Assembly: GCA_011800805.1 (NCBI GenBank)
Contig: MPNW01000662.1
Span: forward strand, 1 to 61,425
Origin: Hirudo medicinalis
Taxonomy: Eukaryota > Annelida > Clitellata > Hirudinida > Hirudinidae
Length of the DNA stretch: 61,425 nucleotides
Direction of reading: 5' to 3'
Of the stretch, positions 1 to 12,100 are shown one piece after another; position 1 is the first letter of the stretch, and each line of letters opens with the position of its first letter. The notes under the pieces were generated by a model. That model was not told the DNA's origin. It made no database searches and worked only from the letters and a program-made list of their open reading frames with translations. The position numbers and the translations under genes were made by a program.

Positions 1-1195
1 AATTGGTTAAAACTGACCTCAGATTAGCAAAGTTAATGATCAAGGTACAAATAAAAACATGTACACAACAGCATTGTTTGCATGGCATAAGAAATTGAAA
101 GATAAAAAAAAAAGCAATATGCTGATGTCATCCCTCCCTGACTTACTCAACCAATTTCCCAGCCAATAGGCTACGTTTTTCCATATAAGAATTAACATGA
201 CTTCAAGGTTTTATGAAGTATTGATGATAACAGAGACCCTTAATATGTATCAAAACACGTGAAGAGGAAAGAAACTTGGAAAACCTATCATTAAATAATT
301 TATCTCAGAGCCGAACCTGCAAACCAGTTGATCATTCCTTAACCATTATGAGATATAACAAATTAAACCAATCAAGTCACGAAATTGCCCTGAGAGGTGA
401 ATACTTTTATCTCTAGATAATATACTCTTTATTACCTATTTCGTCTGAAAAAAGCCAATAAAATCAGATTTTGACAATAACTTTATGTCTGAATGTCATA
501 TATGAATATGTCATAGCAAGTTTCATTAAAGAAGTGGTGAAAAGCAACAAGAAATGTTAATTTGAAAATTTTCAAAGCAAACTGTCACCTGAAATAGAAG
601 CAAACTTTGTAAACACATGTCCACGATTCGATTAGCTATCACGAAGCCGGCACGAAATGAAGTTCGAACAGAACAGTCCGAACAGTGTCGGGCTTTTTGT
701 TGTGCCCTTGCAATGTTGTGTTATAATGACCACAACAAACTAAATAAACCTTCAAGACTCAAATTTAGATACAAAGTAAACCAAGTGGTCATGATTCGAA
801 CGACGACCACAAATCTTCAAAGCCTCTGTGCTACGAAATCTGAAATCTGTGCTACGGCCGTGATACTGGATGCTTGACCATCTTTGAGCATCCCACACAG
901 TTATGATTCCGACGAAGATGGCCGTAGAGTTGGTGGCTCATGTAAAACCATAGTCCTTCGCAGAAGACACACCTCCACATCGCCAACTCGTAATTGCTTA
1001 TGTTAAGCAAAAAGTAAATTTAGCCAATAAATTAGATTTTGGAAATCGTAATATAACTTTAATATAATAATAATATAATATAACTTTATGCTTATAAATT
1101 ATAATAATTGTTAAAACAATTTAATAGTTATAAAATAATTTAAGACTTCTATTTAGTCATAAATATCACATAATTATTCTAATAATATAATTAAT
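1..1195. other. AT-rich stretch without a recognised gene
   Basis: No open frame here looks like a protein I know. An 86-codon frame at 617-877 (+) has no family resemblance. A possible terminal exon follows a cacacag acceptor at about 902 and runs about 35 codons to a stop near 1006, but no partner exon is visible. Positions 1040-1200 are simple AT-rich sequence. Confidence 0.5.
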
Positions 1196-1553
1196 CTAAC
1201 AATGCTTTTTGTTCCACTGTTGCAAACACAGCGAATGGCATCTGCTGAAAGACTTTTGACATCCTGGCCACCTGCATTGATATCTGCCACCTTTCTTCGG
1301 AGCCCAGGCTGGTTTGGCAATTACATCCTGACAAATAAAAAATAGCCAATATTAAGCGAATTGGAACCCTTTCTTAACTGGCTTATATCGGCTGACTTGA
1401 TTTTTTGAGGCTTAAAACTTAATGGCAAATGCATAAATGTTCAATTGTGACTCTTACCATTGAGAGCCAACTTTTGTGAGAGCAGGTGGTTTTAGGTGCT
1501 GGTGCTGGCTGTAAGGATTTTGACCTCTTTTTCCCTCTACCTCTTCTGCTCAT
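1196..1553 (-). CDS. Small two-exon protein with a zinc-finger-like C-terminus
   Basis: Two exons fit on the minus strand: 1553-1458 (32 codons, ending before a gtaag donor) and 1327-1196 (43 codons plus stop, after a tttgtcag acceptor), phase 0. The 75-residue product starts with a very basic segment (MSRRGRGKKRSKS). It ends in a C2H2-like pattern, YQCRWPGCQKSFSRCHSL, with Lys-Lys-His-Cys at the very end. Spacing after the second Cys is not canonical, so the finger may be degenerate or C2HC. An in-frame ATG nine codons upstream (about 1580) follows an in-frame stop and could be the true start. No family is recognised. Good splice sites, a preserved frame and coherent composition support a real gene, but it could be a decayed copy of a longer zinc-finger gene. 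Confidence 0.5.
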
Positions 1554-1581
1554 TGTTTGCTGTGTACTAGTATTTATCATT

Positions 1582-3812
1582 TAATTTCATAAACTTTCTA
1601 AATCTTGGCGAATACCATTTATAAAGCAAACCTATTTTAAACCGTATCAATATAAATTAAATATGGTTTCAGAGCAGTCATGACTTTTTCATGCTCTGCT
1701 AAAGTTGTATCTGAACTTAAATAAAACTAACAAATTCAAAATTAAAATTACTTAAAAGAGCATAACACAAGCCAACAAAAAGTTGCATAAAGAATTACTT
1801 TCATTACCAGAGCTACAGAATGCAGTCAGAAATATCCACAAAAAACTTCCACAACGTTTGATTGTGTAAAATAGTCAAAAAAAATTATTTTCTATCATTC
1901 GACAACGACCTCGGGCAATAGAGAAGTTATTATCTACTACGTTAGACTTTCTAGGAGTGAAGGATTGGTCTAAGCTGGTACCATAGGCAAGCGAATACTC
2001 GCTGTCGGTTGGCCGACTCATGAAGCTGCGAGCTTTTGAAGAACAATTTAAAATTTTTAGGGATTGTATTTTGTCAGTAAAAGGGATTTATAATCAAGTC
2101 CCAAGAAATATTGTTGATGGAGGTAGAGATATAGTTGTTATTAAGTGTCAAATGGAGTCATTATTATAGGTATTATAGTGGTGGAATAGAAATCTGGCAG
2201 CAACTCAAGCCTTGAAATTACGCGCAAGCCCTTGTCACCACCATATAATATTTTTTCAGAAAATTTCGATTTGAGTGGACCTTTTACAATGCTACCATCT
2301 TATGATTTTCCCTTTCACATGCCAATTAAGAATTAAGAATAAGTGGCTTTGTTCAGGTATTTAGACGCATTTAGATATTTATATTTTTACAAACATTATT
2401 AAAAAAAATTGTATGAAAATATTATTTACAATTACATTTTTGTCCTAAATTTATTACAAGATTTTATAGAACAATGGCTGTTAATATGAAGTCTAAATAA
2501 GTTTATTACCTTAATATAATATAACCTTAAGTTAATGTAATATTAAGTTTATGTTGATATATTAGTCAGGATTAGAGTGATGGCATTCATAAATTTGGAT
2601 TCAAACTCACAGTCCATTTGACATGTTTTAATTAGTTATCAAATAAGTTTATACTAGCTTGTGGTTGCCATAAACGAGACGTTGCCGATGTTTAGAAGGC
2701 TTGCGGTCATTAAAACTTATCGTCGGTACATTTCCTAACATTCAATTATTTAAAAGAAATTTGAATATTCTGTCATGGTAGGATTGTCGCAATGTNCATA
2801 AACGAGACGTTGCCGATGTTTAGAAGGCTTGCGGTCATTAAAACTTATCGTCGGTACATTTCCTAACATTCAATTATTTAAAAGAAATTTGAATATTCTG
2901 TCATGGTAGGATTGTCGCAATGTTGAAGTTCTAAATTTTTATCATTATATATACGATTGAAGAAACATGTTGTAGTTATAAGAGTATTGTTAAATTCATT
3001 CAATTTTGGCTATTGAATGTTCCATCAGGTTCTGATGCGACCCAGAGAGTTATTTATACCCCCGTGCGGAAGTGTCTTTATCTCCACCTCCCCAAAAAAA
3101 GTTTTGAGGACAGCCCCCAGTTGGGCAGATGCACCCCCAATTGCAAAATCCTGCTCAACTCCTTGATGCGACCTTAACTTCGTTAGGCTGGAGAGCATGG
3201 GTTTCTCACCCTTGAGCATGTTCTTAGAGTCTAGATGGTTACAGAGTTAAATTACAGAGCTAGAGAGCCAGAAAGCAGAGTTATTATCCTACGAAAATGC
3301 CTGACTTTGACTTTGAGCGAACTATTACTACAAACATAATTCATAATACTGATGAACTTGCAAATTTCTTGATAACGAAAGCTAAGATTGGCGCGTAGTT
3401 GAGCCAAGCCATTTAAAAGTAATGTGAATTTGTGAAATCGCGAATTTTATTTAAATTTTGGAAAAGACTTCTTATCGCTTATTAAGTTATTTTTAGGTGC
3501 TTCAGGAATGCGCTATTGTTTCACAAAAATGGAAAAGAAATCTGGTGCTAGTCACATTCAATGCTCTTCATGCAATGATGTGTTATATCCGTTAATTGAA
3601 TGATCTTTAAAATTATTATCGAAGGAGGTGCTGTAAACTAGTCGGCAATTACTCTTTCTTCGATCCATTAAAGTGTCTTAAATTTCCCAAAAACAATTTA
3701 TTTTTAATTATACATACTATAAGTTTGCGAATATTGTTTTCGAACTAATGTTTTGAGCGCAAATTCAGGACTGATCTATTTACGTAATTCTGAGGATAAT
3801 ACAAGCTTAACA
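1582..3812. other. Intergenic stretch, no gene seen
   Basis: AT-rich sequence with no supported coding exon. It contains the 127-bp exact duplication around an N (2669-2923). A G/C-richer patch on the minus strand at 3025-3219 is open for 64 codons but resembles nothing known and may be an old repeat. Confidence 0.5.
2669..2923. repeat. Exact 127-bp direct duplication separated by one N
   Basis: Positions 2669-2795 and 2797-2923 are identical over 127 bases with a single N at 2796. This is what an assembler leaves when two contigs sharing a k-mer-sized overlap are joined as a scaffold instead of being merged. A genomic tandem duplication with exactly one unknown base between perfect copies is much less likely. 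Confidence 0.85.
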
Positions 3813-4995
3813 ATGAATTCAGGAGAATTGGAGAACTCTTATCCCACCGTCTTTAAGAGACAGGGAAAGCGGGACACTTTGCCCAACGAATTGGATGATT
3901 CAGTAGTTGATAAAATAGACTCTCGAGAGGTTTTTGACCATTTATCTAACATCTGCGACCCGGAGCATCCCTTAACTTTAGAAGAGTTACACGTAGTAGA
4001 AGAAAGATTAATTACAGTAGGTTTAATAATATTACTAGCAGTAGAACTATGCTTAATTGCCAAATAGTTGGCAATTTAAAATTTGATTTTAAAGTTGGAT
4101 TTATAAAATTAATTAACTATCAAAAGATATCTGCTTCATAATGCTTAGCATTTAAATTTTCTTCACATTACAGTTGTGAATTTTAAATTAATAGAATCAT
4201 CTGGTGGCGGACGCACACAAAAGAATGATAGATCATAGATGCCAATTCTTAATCATATTGTAAAATGTAGAACATATTGTAAAACATATTCTATAAACTT
4301 AAATCAATTTCTAGGCTGATTAATAAATGTATCAAGTTTGTATAGTTTATGATAAAGATCTCTTTAAAATTGCCAAAGTATGATCAGATAATTCAAATGA
4401 GTGTTGCATTTCCAGGTTGATGATGATATCAACCGAATCCATGTCAATTACACTCCAACAGTTCCCCATTGCAGTATGGCAACAGTGATAGGCTTGTGCT
4501 TGCGAGTCAAACTCATGAGATGCCTTCCTCCAAGATTTAAGGTAATTTTCAATATAAAAATACTTTAACAAAATTAATACTCAAAATTATATAAAATAAA
4601 AATAAGTGTGTGAGGCGAATGATAGCATTATATGAAACAATGGGATATTTTAACAAAATTAATACTTAAAATATCCCATTGTTTCATATAATGCTATCAT
4701 TCGCCTCACACACTTATTTTTATTTTATATAATTTTGAGTTTAAATAAAAGACTTGTAACATTTTCTCAGGTAATTGTAGAAATCACACCTGGTAGTCAT
4801 GTCTCTGAGCTAGCAAGTATGTATGAAATTAAATGACACAAGATGTCAGTTTCACCATTTTTTGTTGTTGTTATCGAGTTCTTTTTTTTTTTAGTTAACA
4901 AACAGCTGGCAGATAAGGAAAGGATTGCTGCTGCACTAGAAAAACCATCACTGCTTGCTGTAGTGAGCCAGTGCTTAGTTGGGACAAAAAACTGA
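3813..4995 (+). CDS. CIAO2B: CIAO2B / MIP18-family cytosolic Fe-S assembly factor
   Basis: Four exons: 3813-4016, 4416-4541, 4771-4816 and 4895-4995, giving 158 residues (human about 163). It aligns along its whole length with FAM96B/CIAO2[17 protein letters not shown] in exon 1, [16 protein letters not shown] with the reactive Cys in exon 2, [10 protein letters not shown] in exon 3, and [15 protein letters not shown] in exon 4. In the family this protein works with CIAO1 and MMS19 to deliver Fe-S clusters to cytosolic and nuclear apoproteins. The frame is open upstream of 3813 without an earlier ATG. A two-codon upstream ORF starts at 3748. Intron 2 (4542-4770) carries a perfect 74-bp palindrome. 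The B paralogue is favoured over CIAO2A because no N-terminal signal-like extension is seen. Confidence 0.95.
4579..4740. repeat. Perfect 74-bp inverted repeat (hairpin) in CIAO2B intron 2
   Basis: Arms 4579-4652 and 4667-4740 are exact reverse complements, with a 14-base loop. The loop repeats the sequence just left of the first arm (AACAAAATTAATACT). It fills most of a 229-base intron. It may be a foldback element, a recent inverted duplication or an amplification/assembly chimera. Confidence 0.9.
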
Positions 4996-5709
4996 AACTA
5001 ATGTGTGCAAGATCTTTTGTTCTCCAAAGTTCAATTGTTAATTTCTTAATTCTTTCATCGTGTTTTGTTTGTGATCAATAATTGAATAATTAGAAATTGG
5101 GGATGGTATTTGAAGATCTTGCTGGCGAAATATCGTAATCCAGTATTTCTGAATTAACATTAGTTTGGATGATTATCATTAAAACGGTGCTCTTACATGC
5201 TTTAGACAATCTAGCCTAAGGTGAAGCAATATCTTGTAATTTGAGAGTGCGGACATACGTTGTGGTCTCCAGTTACGCATGATTTTGTTTTAGTTTAACG
5301 AGAAAACTTAGACTTGAATGAATTCGATGAGATTAAGGATGATTAGACACTAGCAAATGTATAAACGTTAGTAATTCTATCAACTTAACCACTTATTTTC
5401 GTCATCGAATCTTGAACAAATCTAAGCCGGTCTTCCCACTCATTGTTAATTTTTTTAAAGTCTTTAATTTCCTATGTGCATACTCGTTTATTTAACGACC
5501 ATTTCATCTGCTGCATAGAAGCGTAGAATTTCTTTTATGAAAAGCTTTTATATCGTTATTTGCATTTTTCATTATTTAAACCCATATTGTTAAATGAGCA
5601 GATTTGTAATATTAAATTAATAAATGATATTTAAAACAAAATGAATTTCTATTTTTAATTAAGATGCACCAACTCCTTTGGCTTTTTAAATACGCTAAAT
5701 ATTTAATGT
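4996..5709. other. Intergenic stretch between CIAO2B and the small membrane-protein gene
   Basis: AT-rich sequence with no supported exon. It probably holds the 3' ends of the two convergent genes. An AATAAA lies near 5619 on the plus strand. Confidence 0.5.
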
Positions 5710-5988
5710 TTAACACAATTTTATTGCTATATATCTAGAAACAAAGACCAGCATTAGCAGTCCTAAAAAATTCGTTTTTGATTCGTTGCTTTTCTCGCGA
5801 GGAAAGTTAGCTACTGCAATTTGAAAAAAATCGAATGAGGAAAACACTTTTACAAAAATTAACAATATTAAAGCAATAATTGTATTGTAATTACTGATGT
5901 GATTTGATAAATTTTTAAAACTCTTTGTAGGTGGCGGTACATTTGCACATCCGGGCTTTTTTGAAGGCGACTTAGTCTGGACAAACAT
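5710..5988 (-). CDS. Small membrane protein of unknown family (92 aa)
   Basis: A single uninterrupted reading frame of 92 codons with an ATG start. The first 30 residues are polar and basic with a PPP motif. Two hydrophobic stretches follow, at about residues 34-52 and 73-90, separated by a charged linker (FPREKSNESK). The protein ends shortly after the second stretch. This predicts two membrane segments with a cytosolic N-terminus. I do not recognise the family. The start lies 112 bases from the Mask start on the opposite strand, a typical shared promoter for two constitutive genes, which supports a real gene. An additional 5' exon cannot be excluded. Confidence 0.6.
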   Translation of the reverse strand: MFVQTKSPSKKPGCANVPPPTKSFKNLSNHISNYNTIIALILLIFVKVFSSFDFFQIAVANFPREKSNESKTNFLGLLMLVFVSRYIAIKLC

Positions 5989-6100
5989 TGGTTTACTTTG
6001 GATTATCGTGTCGTTTGTTTTAGTGTTGGGTCGATAACGTTTTTGGGATTTTGACTGTTACATAGAAAAACTATCATTCTAGTTTGATTTACATCTAAGA
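5989..6100. promoter_or_regulatory. Divergent promoter shared by the small membrane-protein gene and Mask
   Basis: Only 112 bases separate the two start codons on opposite strands, so both 5' UTRs and core promoters must overlap here unless there are upstream non-coding exons. No TATA box is obvious. Confidence 0.45.
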
Positions 6101-9100
6101 ATGCAGAATGCGCGTCGTTCGGTCGTAAATTCGACAACTGATAAACATAGTGGAGTCGCGGACCGCGAAATGGGGCTAGGAGTATCAACATCGTCGGGCT
6201 CTACTAGCGATAAAGGAGTTGCATTAAGCCAGTCGTCAGGATCCAGCATCGATTCAGATCAGTCCAGCAGATTATGGACTCGTGAAAATGATTGCATGAC
6301 CGAAAGTGACGATGACAACAGTGACGATGAAATGGAACGATTAGAAACAAAGGTTAGTCGATGTTTGGTAGCAAAAAATTATAATATTAATTCTTGTCGA
6401 AATAACTCTTTGTGAAACATTTGTCGGTGTTTATGTAATAGCGAGGATAAATTAACGCATTTTGCCAAAACACAGTACTCTGTATATTTAAATTTTGTCA
6501 ATTTGTGCTATCATGCGCAGCATTTCTTGATTTGTTGATGACCTAATGTAGTTTACAACATGCTTTGCCAGAAGTGCTGATGCTCATTCTAAAATTACAC
6601 ATTAATGTTTGTCTTGTTTAATTTTTACATCCATGAGTTTGTAATTGCCAAAGTATTTTGCATCCATTAAGCTTTGATTTTGTAGCATCAACCTTATTAA
6701 TACGGTCTTGAGCCGGGGATTTTTCAATGAGAAATGAGACTCTCACGAATCCTACCCTTATTGTGAAATTAAATGTTATATGCACTGATGCTGGTTTTTT
6801 TTGTGAAGTATTGAATTTGAGTTTGTTAATGGTTAGAGAATCATGAAATTACCTTTTTATTGGTAACTTTGACAATATTTTAACTTGTGTTGTCATCTCA
6901 ACAAACATTTTGCAATGTAATTATTCATGTTTGAGATTAACATTAACATAAAAAACATTGCAACATTTGCATAATTGACCAATGTGACATATTTTATATT
7001 TATCACTTGTAATAGATCCTCAAACTAATTATTGTTATATATAAATTTAAAATAGCACATACATTTCTGGATGCTTATATAAAATATTTGGTTGGTAGTT
7101 ATTATTATTAGGTTTTGTTTCAAATTATTCCTTCAGTGTTAGCTTCAGCCACAATTTTTAATATTGCTGCTTTTGAAGGTTTTAATTTTTGGTTATGTTT
7201 GCGAGATTACTAAATGTTTCAATTCCTCCATAACATTCTGTTATTTAATATTTACGTCTTCTGTTTCTCAAAACCAATAACAAAGTTCAAAGCTTTCAGT
7301 GTCATTTATTATATGGCAACCCATTTGACATTATATTAGCAGCACTGACGTGTTTGATATTTCCTAAGATATAATTATTGCAAAGAGCTTACTATTTTTT
7401 AAATTGTTATGGGTACATACTCATCAAAATCATTCAAAATCTATCATTGTGCACTTGATTATCCAAACATTGTAGCAAACAAATTACCAGTTGATAATTT
7501 TCTTTGGTGATTGAATTATGATTGACAACAATGGATTTTAGAATTTCAACTGTGACCATACATCATGGGAGGGAAGTAGCCTGTGCAAATTAAAAGAAAC
7601 AGGTAACTTAAATGTGTTATCTGAATAAAATTAGAGATTTTTATTGAAAAGGCTCAAGATTACATTTAAAATGTTATGTGATGTATTTGCTCGCATACAA
7701 TTAGACAATTTTTGATTAATTGAACACTCCAGGTTTCTTAAATCTTTCCAATGATTGTCTCAAAGATCTCCAGGACCGAAAACTGTCTCAAGTAGTTGAT
7801 ACCCTTCAAGAATTTCTCTGTAATACACATAAAAAACTTGAAAGCTTCCCTCACAATGGGTTTGTATTTCATCATAAAGTTTTTGTTTTGGTTCAGTCTT
7901 TTAAATCTCTTCAATGTTACATACAGTTGTCCTGAAAGCCAAGAAGAAAAATCCAGACAGATCAGGACCATGTTAGATTTCATAATTGATTGCTTTACTT
8001 CATTAATTTATTTTAAGTGAGTAACACAAGCATTCAATTGCAGAGTTTTACTTAAGAATTTCTTGAAGAAGGCTTGTGACGAGAAAGATTTTGAAGCCAT
8101 CGAACTTGTTTGGCGGCATTTGATGGACGATCACACACGACACGAAACATCTGAGAATCTTCTTTATGCAGCAGCAGAACGTGGTTTAGTTGGTCTCTGT
8201 GAGGTAAGACATCGATTGGTGATGTTTTTGTCTCTAAATGAATTTGCTGAATTGATTTTTTATTCATCTTGAAGTGCTTAATTGAGATGGGAATTAGTGC
8301 TAATGGAAGGCATTTGAACAATTATACGCCTCTCATGGGAGCCAGTCGCTCGGGTCATCTAGATGTCGTTCAGCTGCTTTGTTCCAATCAGGGTGATGCA
8401 TCCCTTAAAGGAAGAGATGGTTTGTCCAAAGATTATCTATTTATTGTACTAAAGTAGTAAACTCATTTCTTACATTGATTTTTTGACCTTTCGAAGGTGA
8501 CACAGCACTTCATATTGCCTCAAGATTGGGTCATGAAAAGATTGTTCGATTTCTTGCCCAACAGGGAGCCAACATGGAAGTTGTCAACAAAGCTGGATTT
8601 ACCCCTCTAATGGAGGCAGTTTGTGCCGGTCACCTAGACGTGGTTTCCGCTCTTGTCAGGCATGGTGCTATCATAGTACGCCAATTGGAGGGCTTTAAGG
8701 AAACTCCCTTGGCATTGGCTGCCTTCAAAGGTCTGATTGACACATTTTATTAAAATTTCAACATTGCAACACATGTCCTCTTTCTCGAAACAGGCCACTC
8801 AGAGTTGGTGAAGTTTTTTGTCGAGCATGGCACTGTCAGGAGTCATGCAAGTGAGCTTCACAATGCACTATCAAAGGCAGCTCTCTCCGGACATGTCCAT
8901 GTTGGGTCATATTTGATTGAAGTTGGAGCTCAGGTAATCATACTATAAGCTTTTTTGGATCTAAAGTTATAGCCTAGGTGTTACAAATGTGCAGGTAGAG
9001 AAGCAAAAGAATTGTCCAGACTCACCGCTAATATTGGCAGCTCAAGAGGGTCACGTCAAGTTTGCAGAATTATTGTTGAACCATGATGCCAGTACTGAGG

Positions 9101-12100
9101 AAACCAATGAAGAGGGTTTAACTCCTCTAATTGTGGCAGCTTCAAGAAATCACATCAAGATGGTTGACTTCCTGCTTTCCATGAGTATGAAGTCTTCAAA
9201 TTTATATAATTCATAATAATTTCTTTTTTATTTAGTTTTATAACCTGATATATTACAGATTAAATTGATTTTTTTATACCAACAATTAGGAGCCAACATT
9301 AATGCCGTGACAAAATCTGGTGAGGATGCCCTTACGCAGGCATCTAGAAAAGGCCACACTCAACTTGTTGAATTACTTATCAGTCATGGAGCTGCAATTG
9401 TAAGCCTTCTTATGTAACAGTTGTTTATGATGGATTGTTATTTTTAAAATAAAATTTAATTGCCATTTCTGCAACTATGACTCATTAATTTTTCTGACTT
9501 TATCTCACTTCACATAACTGTCACAGGATAGGGAGACAGAGTCTGGCAGAACAGCTCTGATGCTTGCAACAAAGTTCTGCCATCTTTCCACTGCACAACT
9601 TCTCATTAGCAAAGGTAATATATTAATATTAATTGAGTCTAGCAACAGACTTTAATCAAATAAATAAATCTAGGTGAATGTGGCAAATTTGGAGTGTTAC
9701 AATTTGTGTTTTCGATTCAGGAGCAGACGTAAATAAAACATCCAGGAACAACGACGAAACCGTTTTGTCGGCTGCCTGCTGTAGCGGCAACCTTCAGATC
9801 GTTCAACTCCTTCTCAAAAACGGTGCTAGCCCTCATTTTAGGCTCCAGGTTGAATTTGTGTTCATTACCAAATCATTATATCCAGACATTAAGTATAATT
9901 TTTTATTAATATAATTGAGCTAATATTAATAATTGTAGGATGGGTCGACAATGCTTATTGAGGCTGTTCGAGGTGGTCATGCAGACATCGTCAGCATGTT
10001 GTTCCACCTGACTGGCGACTCTTCGTCCTGTTCATCTCAGGAAGAGAATGACGATGACGAACCGGAATGGTCTTCTGATGTTCAGGTAAATTAATTCCTT
10101 TTCAGGGTTGAAGAGGAAGATATATGATATATAAATTGATATGTATTACGAAGCATTCCTCTAGATTGCCTTATTTGTGGAATTATTGCAATTTATTACT
10201 AATTCCCTAAATTGATGGCCAGCAGAGTAGATCTCCCTCCGTGCCTCAGTTGAACGTATCACCAACCCATTCCATTGTTTCAAACGATCTTGCCATTGCA
10301 TCTACAGGTAATGCTTGCTTGGACTGTCTTGATATTCTGAATTTATACTAAGACTTGAAACTTTTTTGCAGTTGAAGATGAGCAGGCTTATAATACCAAA
10401 GTTGATAGTTGTTCAGAGGACTCAGATGTTGGTGAAGATGATTCCTGCAAGAAAGTGATGTCACCATTCTTCAAGAAATCTCTTCAAATGCAACCATCCC
10501 ATTGCCAGCAGTCTAAATTGAAGATTGACCAAGTAACATACTCAAAATATGTTTTTACAAGTCTTTATTTATCTAATTTGCCTAACCAAATGTTGCAGCT
10601 CAAAAAGCAGTGCCTACGACAAAACGTCCACCAACGTCTCCGACGGTCTTCTCTCAGTTCAGAATCTGCTTCTAACAACTGGAAACATGTCGTGGCAGCC
10701 TCGCAAGGTTCGTCATAATTTCAACTACTAAGTTTAAATATAAGTGTTTTATTATTGGTCCAAATTTATGTAACTTATTGGAAATATCATTCAATTTAGC
10801 TTCTCATAAAGCCGACAAGAGACTTCGATCGGGCCTGGGCTCGTCGCCTAAATCTCTTCTAGTTGAACAGAAACTTTATAAGAGTACATCAGCTTGTGAA
10901 GCCTGTGGTTGCTGTCCTGCAACGTCCGTTGAGGAGTTGGATAAGAAATCATTGCAGCTCCTCCATAAAAATCTTTTGGAATCGGGCGTGGAACATGCAG
11001 ATGCCAATGCTGTAAGTAGAAGATTGTTAGGTTGTTCTGAGCTTATTGTCATGTGCTGTTTTTAATTTGCTACAGATGTTTGAACACATTGAAAAATTCA
11101 GTACATCCTCTTTCATATCTCAAGGTGAGATTGAAGTTAAGCACCTTGTTTTGGAAGTTTAATAAACATTTACTATTACTACATCTTCAGAAAAAATTCC
11201 ATCAAACTACCAAATTTGTGGGGACAAAAATGTAATTCAATGCCAAACTCTCAGTTCTACAACTGCTCACCAACACCTCCTGGATTCACAGTCTTCGTTG
11301 CAAGATCTTTCCCAAGAATTCTCATCACAATCTTCAATTCTATACCAACCGTCCTTTAATATCGATGCCCAAATGGAGGGGAGTCAGGAGACTGCCCTCA
11401 TAATTGCTTGCTCCAAAGGATACCTTAATGTTGTAAAAATGCTTTTGAGCAAAGATGCAAATCTGGAGCACAAGGATAAGAAAGGCTTCAATTCGTTACT
11501 TCATGCAGCCAGTTCCGGACACGATGTTATCATCGATCTATTACTAGAAAAGGGGGCTAAGATTGAGGCAGAAGTAGACAGAACCAAAGACACTGCTTTG
11601 TCTTTGGCATGTGCCAACGGTCACATCAAAGTTATTGATATGCTTTTGAATCGTGGGGCAAACAAGGAGCACAGAAATGTGTCTGATTATTCCCCTCTCA
11701 GTCAAGCTGCTTCCAATGGCAACATTGAGGCCATGGAACTCTTGCTTCACCATGGAGCTGAGATAAATTCTCGAACCAATAGCAAGCTTGGCATATCACC
11801 TCTTATGTTGGCTGCTATGAATGGACACATTCAGGCTGTGAAACTTCTTCTAGAGAGAGGAAGTGACGTTAATGCCACTATAGAAACAAACAGAAATTCT
11901 GCCCTTACCCTTGCTTCTTTCCAAGGTCATCATGAAATTGTGTCCCTCTTATTGGATTACAAGGCAAATATTGAACATCGAACGAAGAGTGGATCAACAG
12001 CCATGATGGAGGCTGCTCAAGGGGGGCATGCAGAAGTTGCAAAGGTTCTGCTCGACAGAGGAGCAGATGTTGGAAACTTCAGGGACACTGCTCTCGGAAT

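Noticed and set aside
617..877. 86-codon plus-strand frame
   Set aside because: Starts without context, no splice partners, no family resemblance and unremarkable composition.
902..1006. Possible terminal exon encoding an acidic-then-basic 35-residue end after a cacacag acceptor
   Set aside because: No upstream exon in compatible phase was found in the first 900 bases, so it cannot be supported as a gene.
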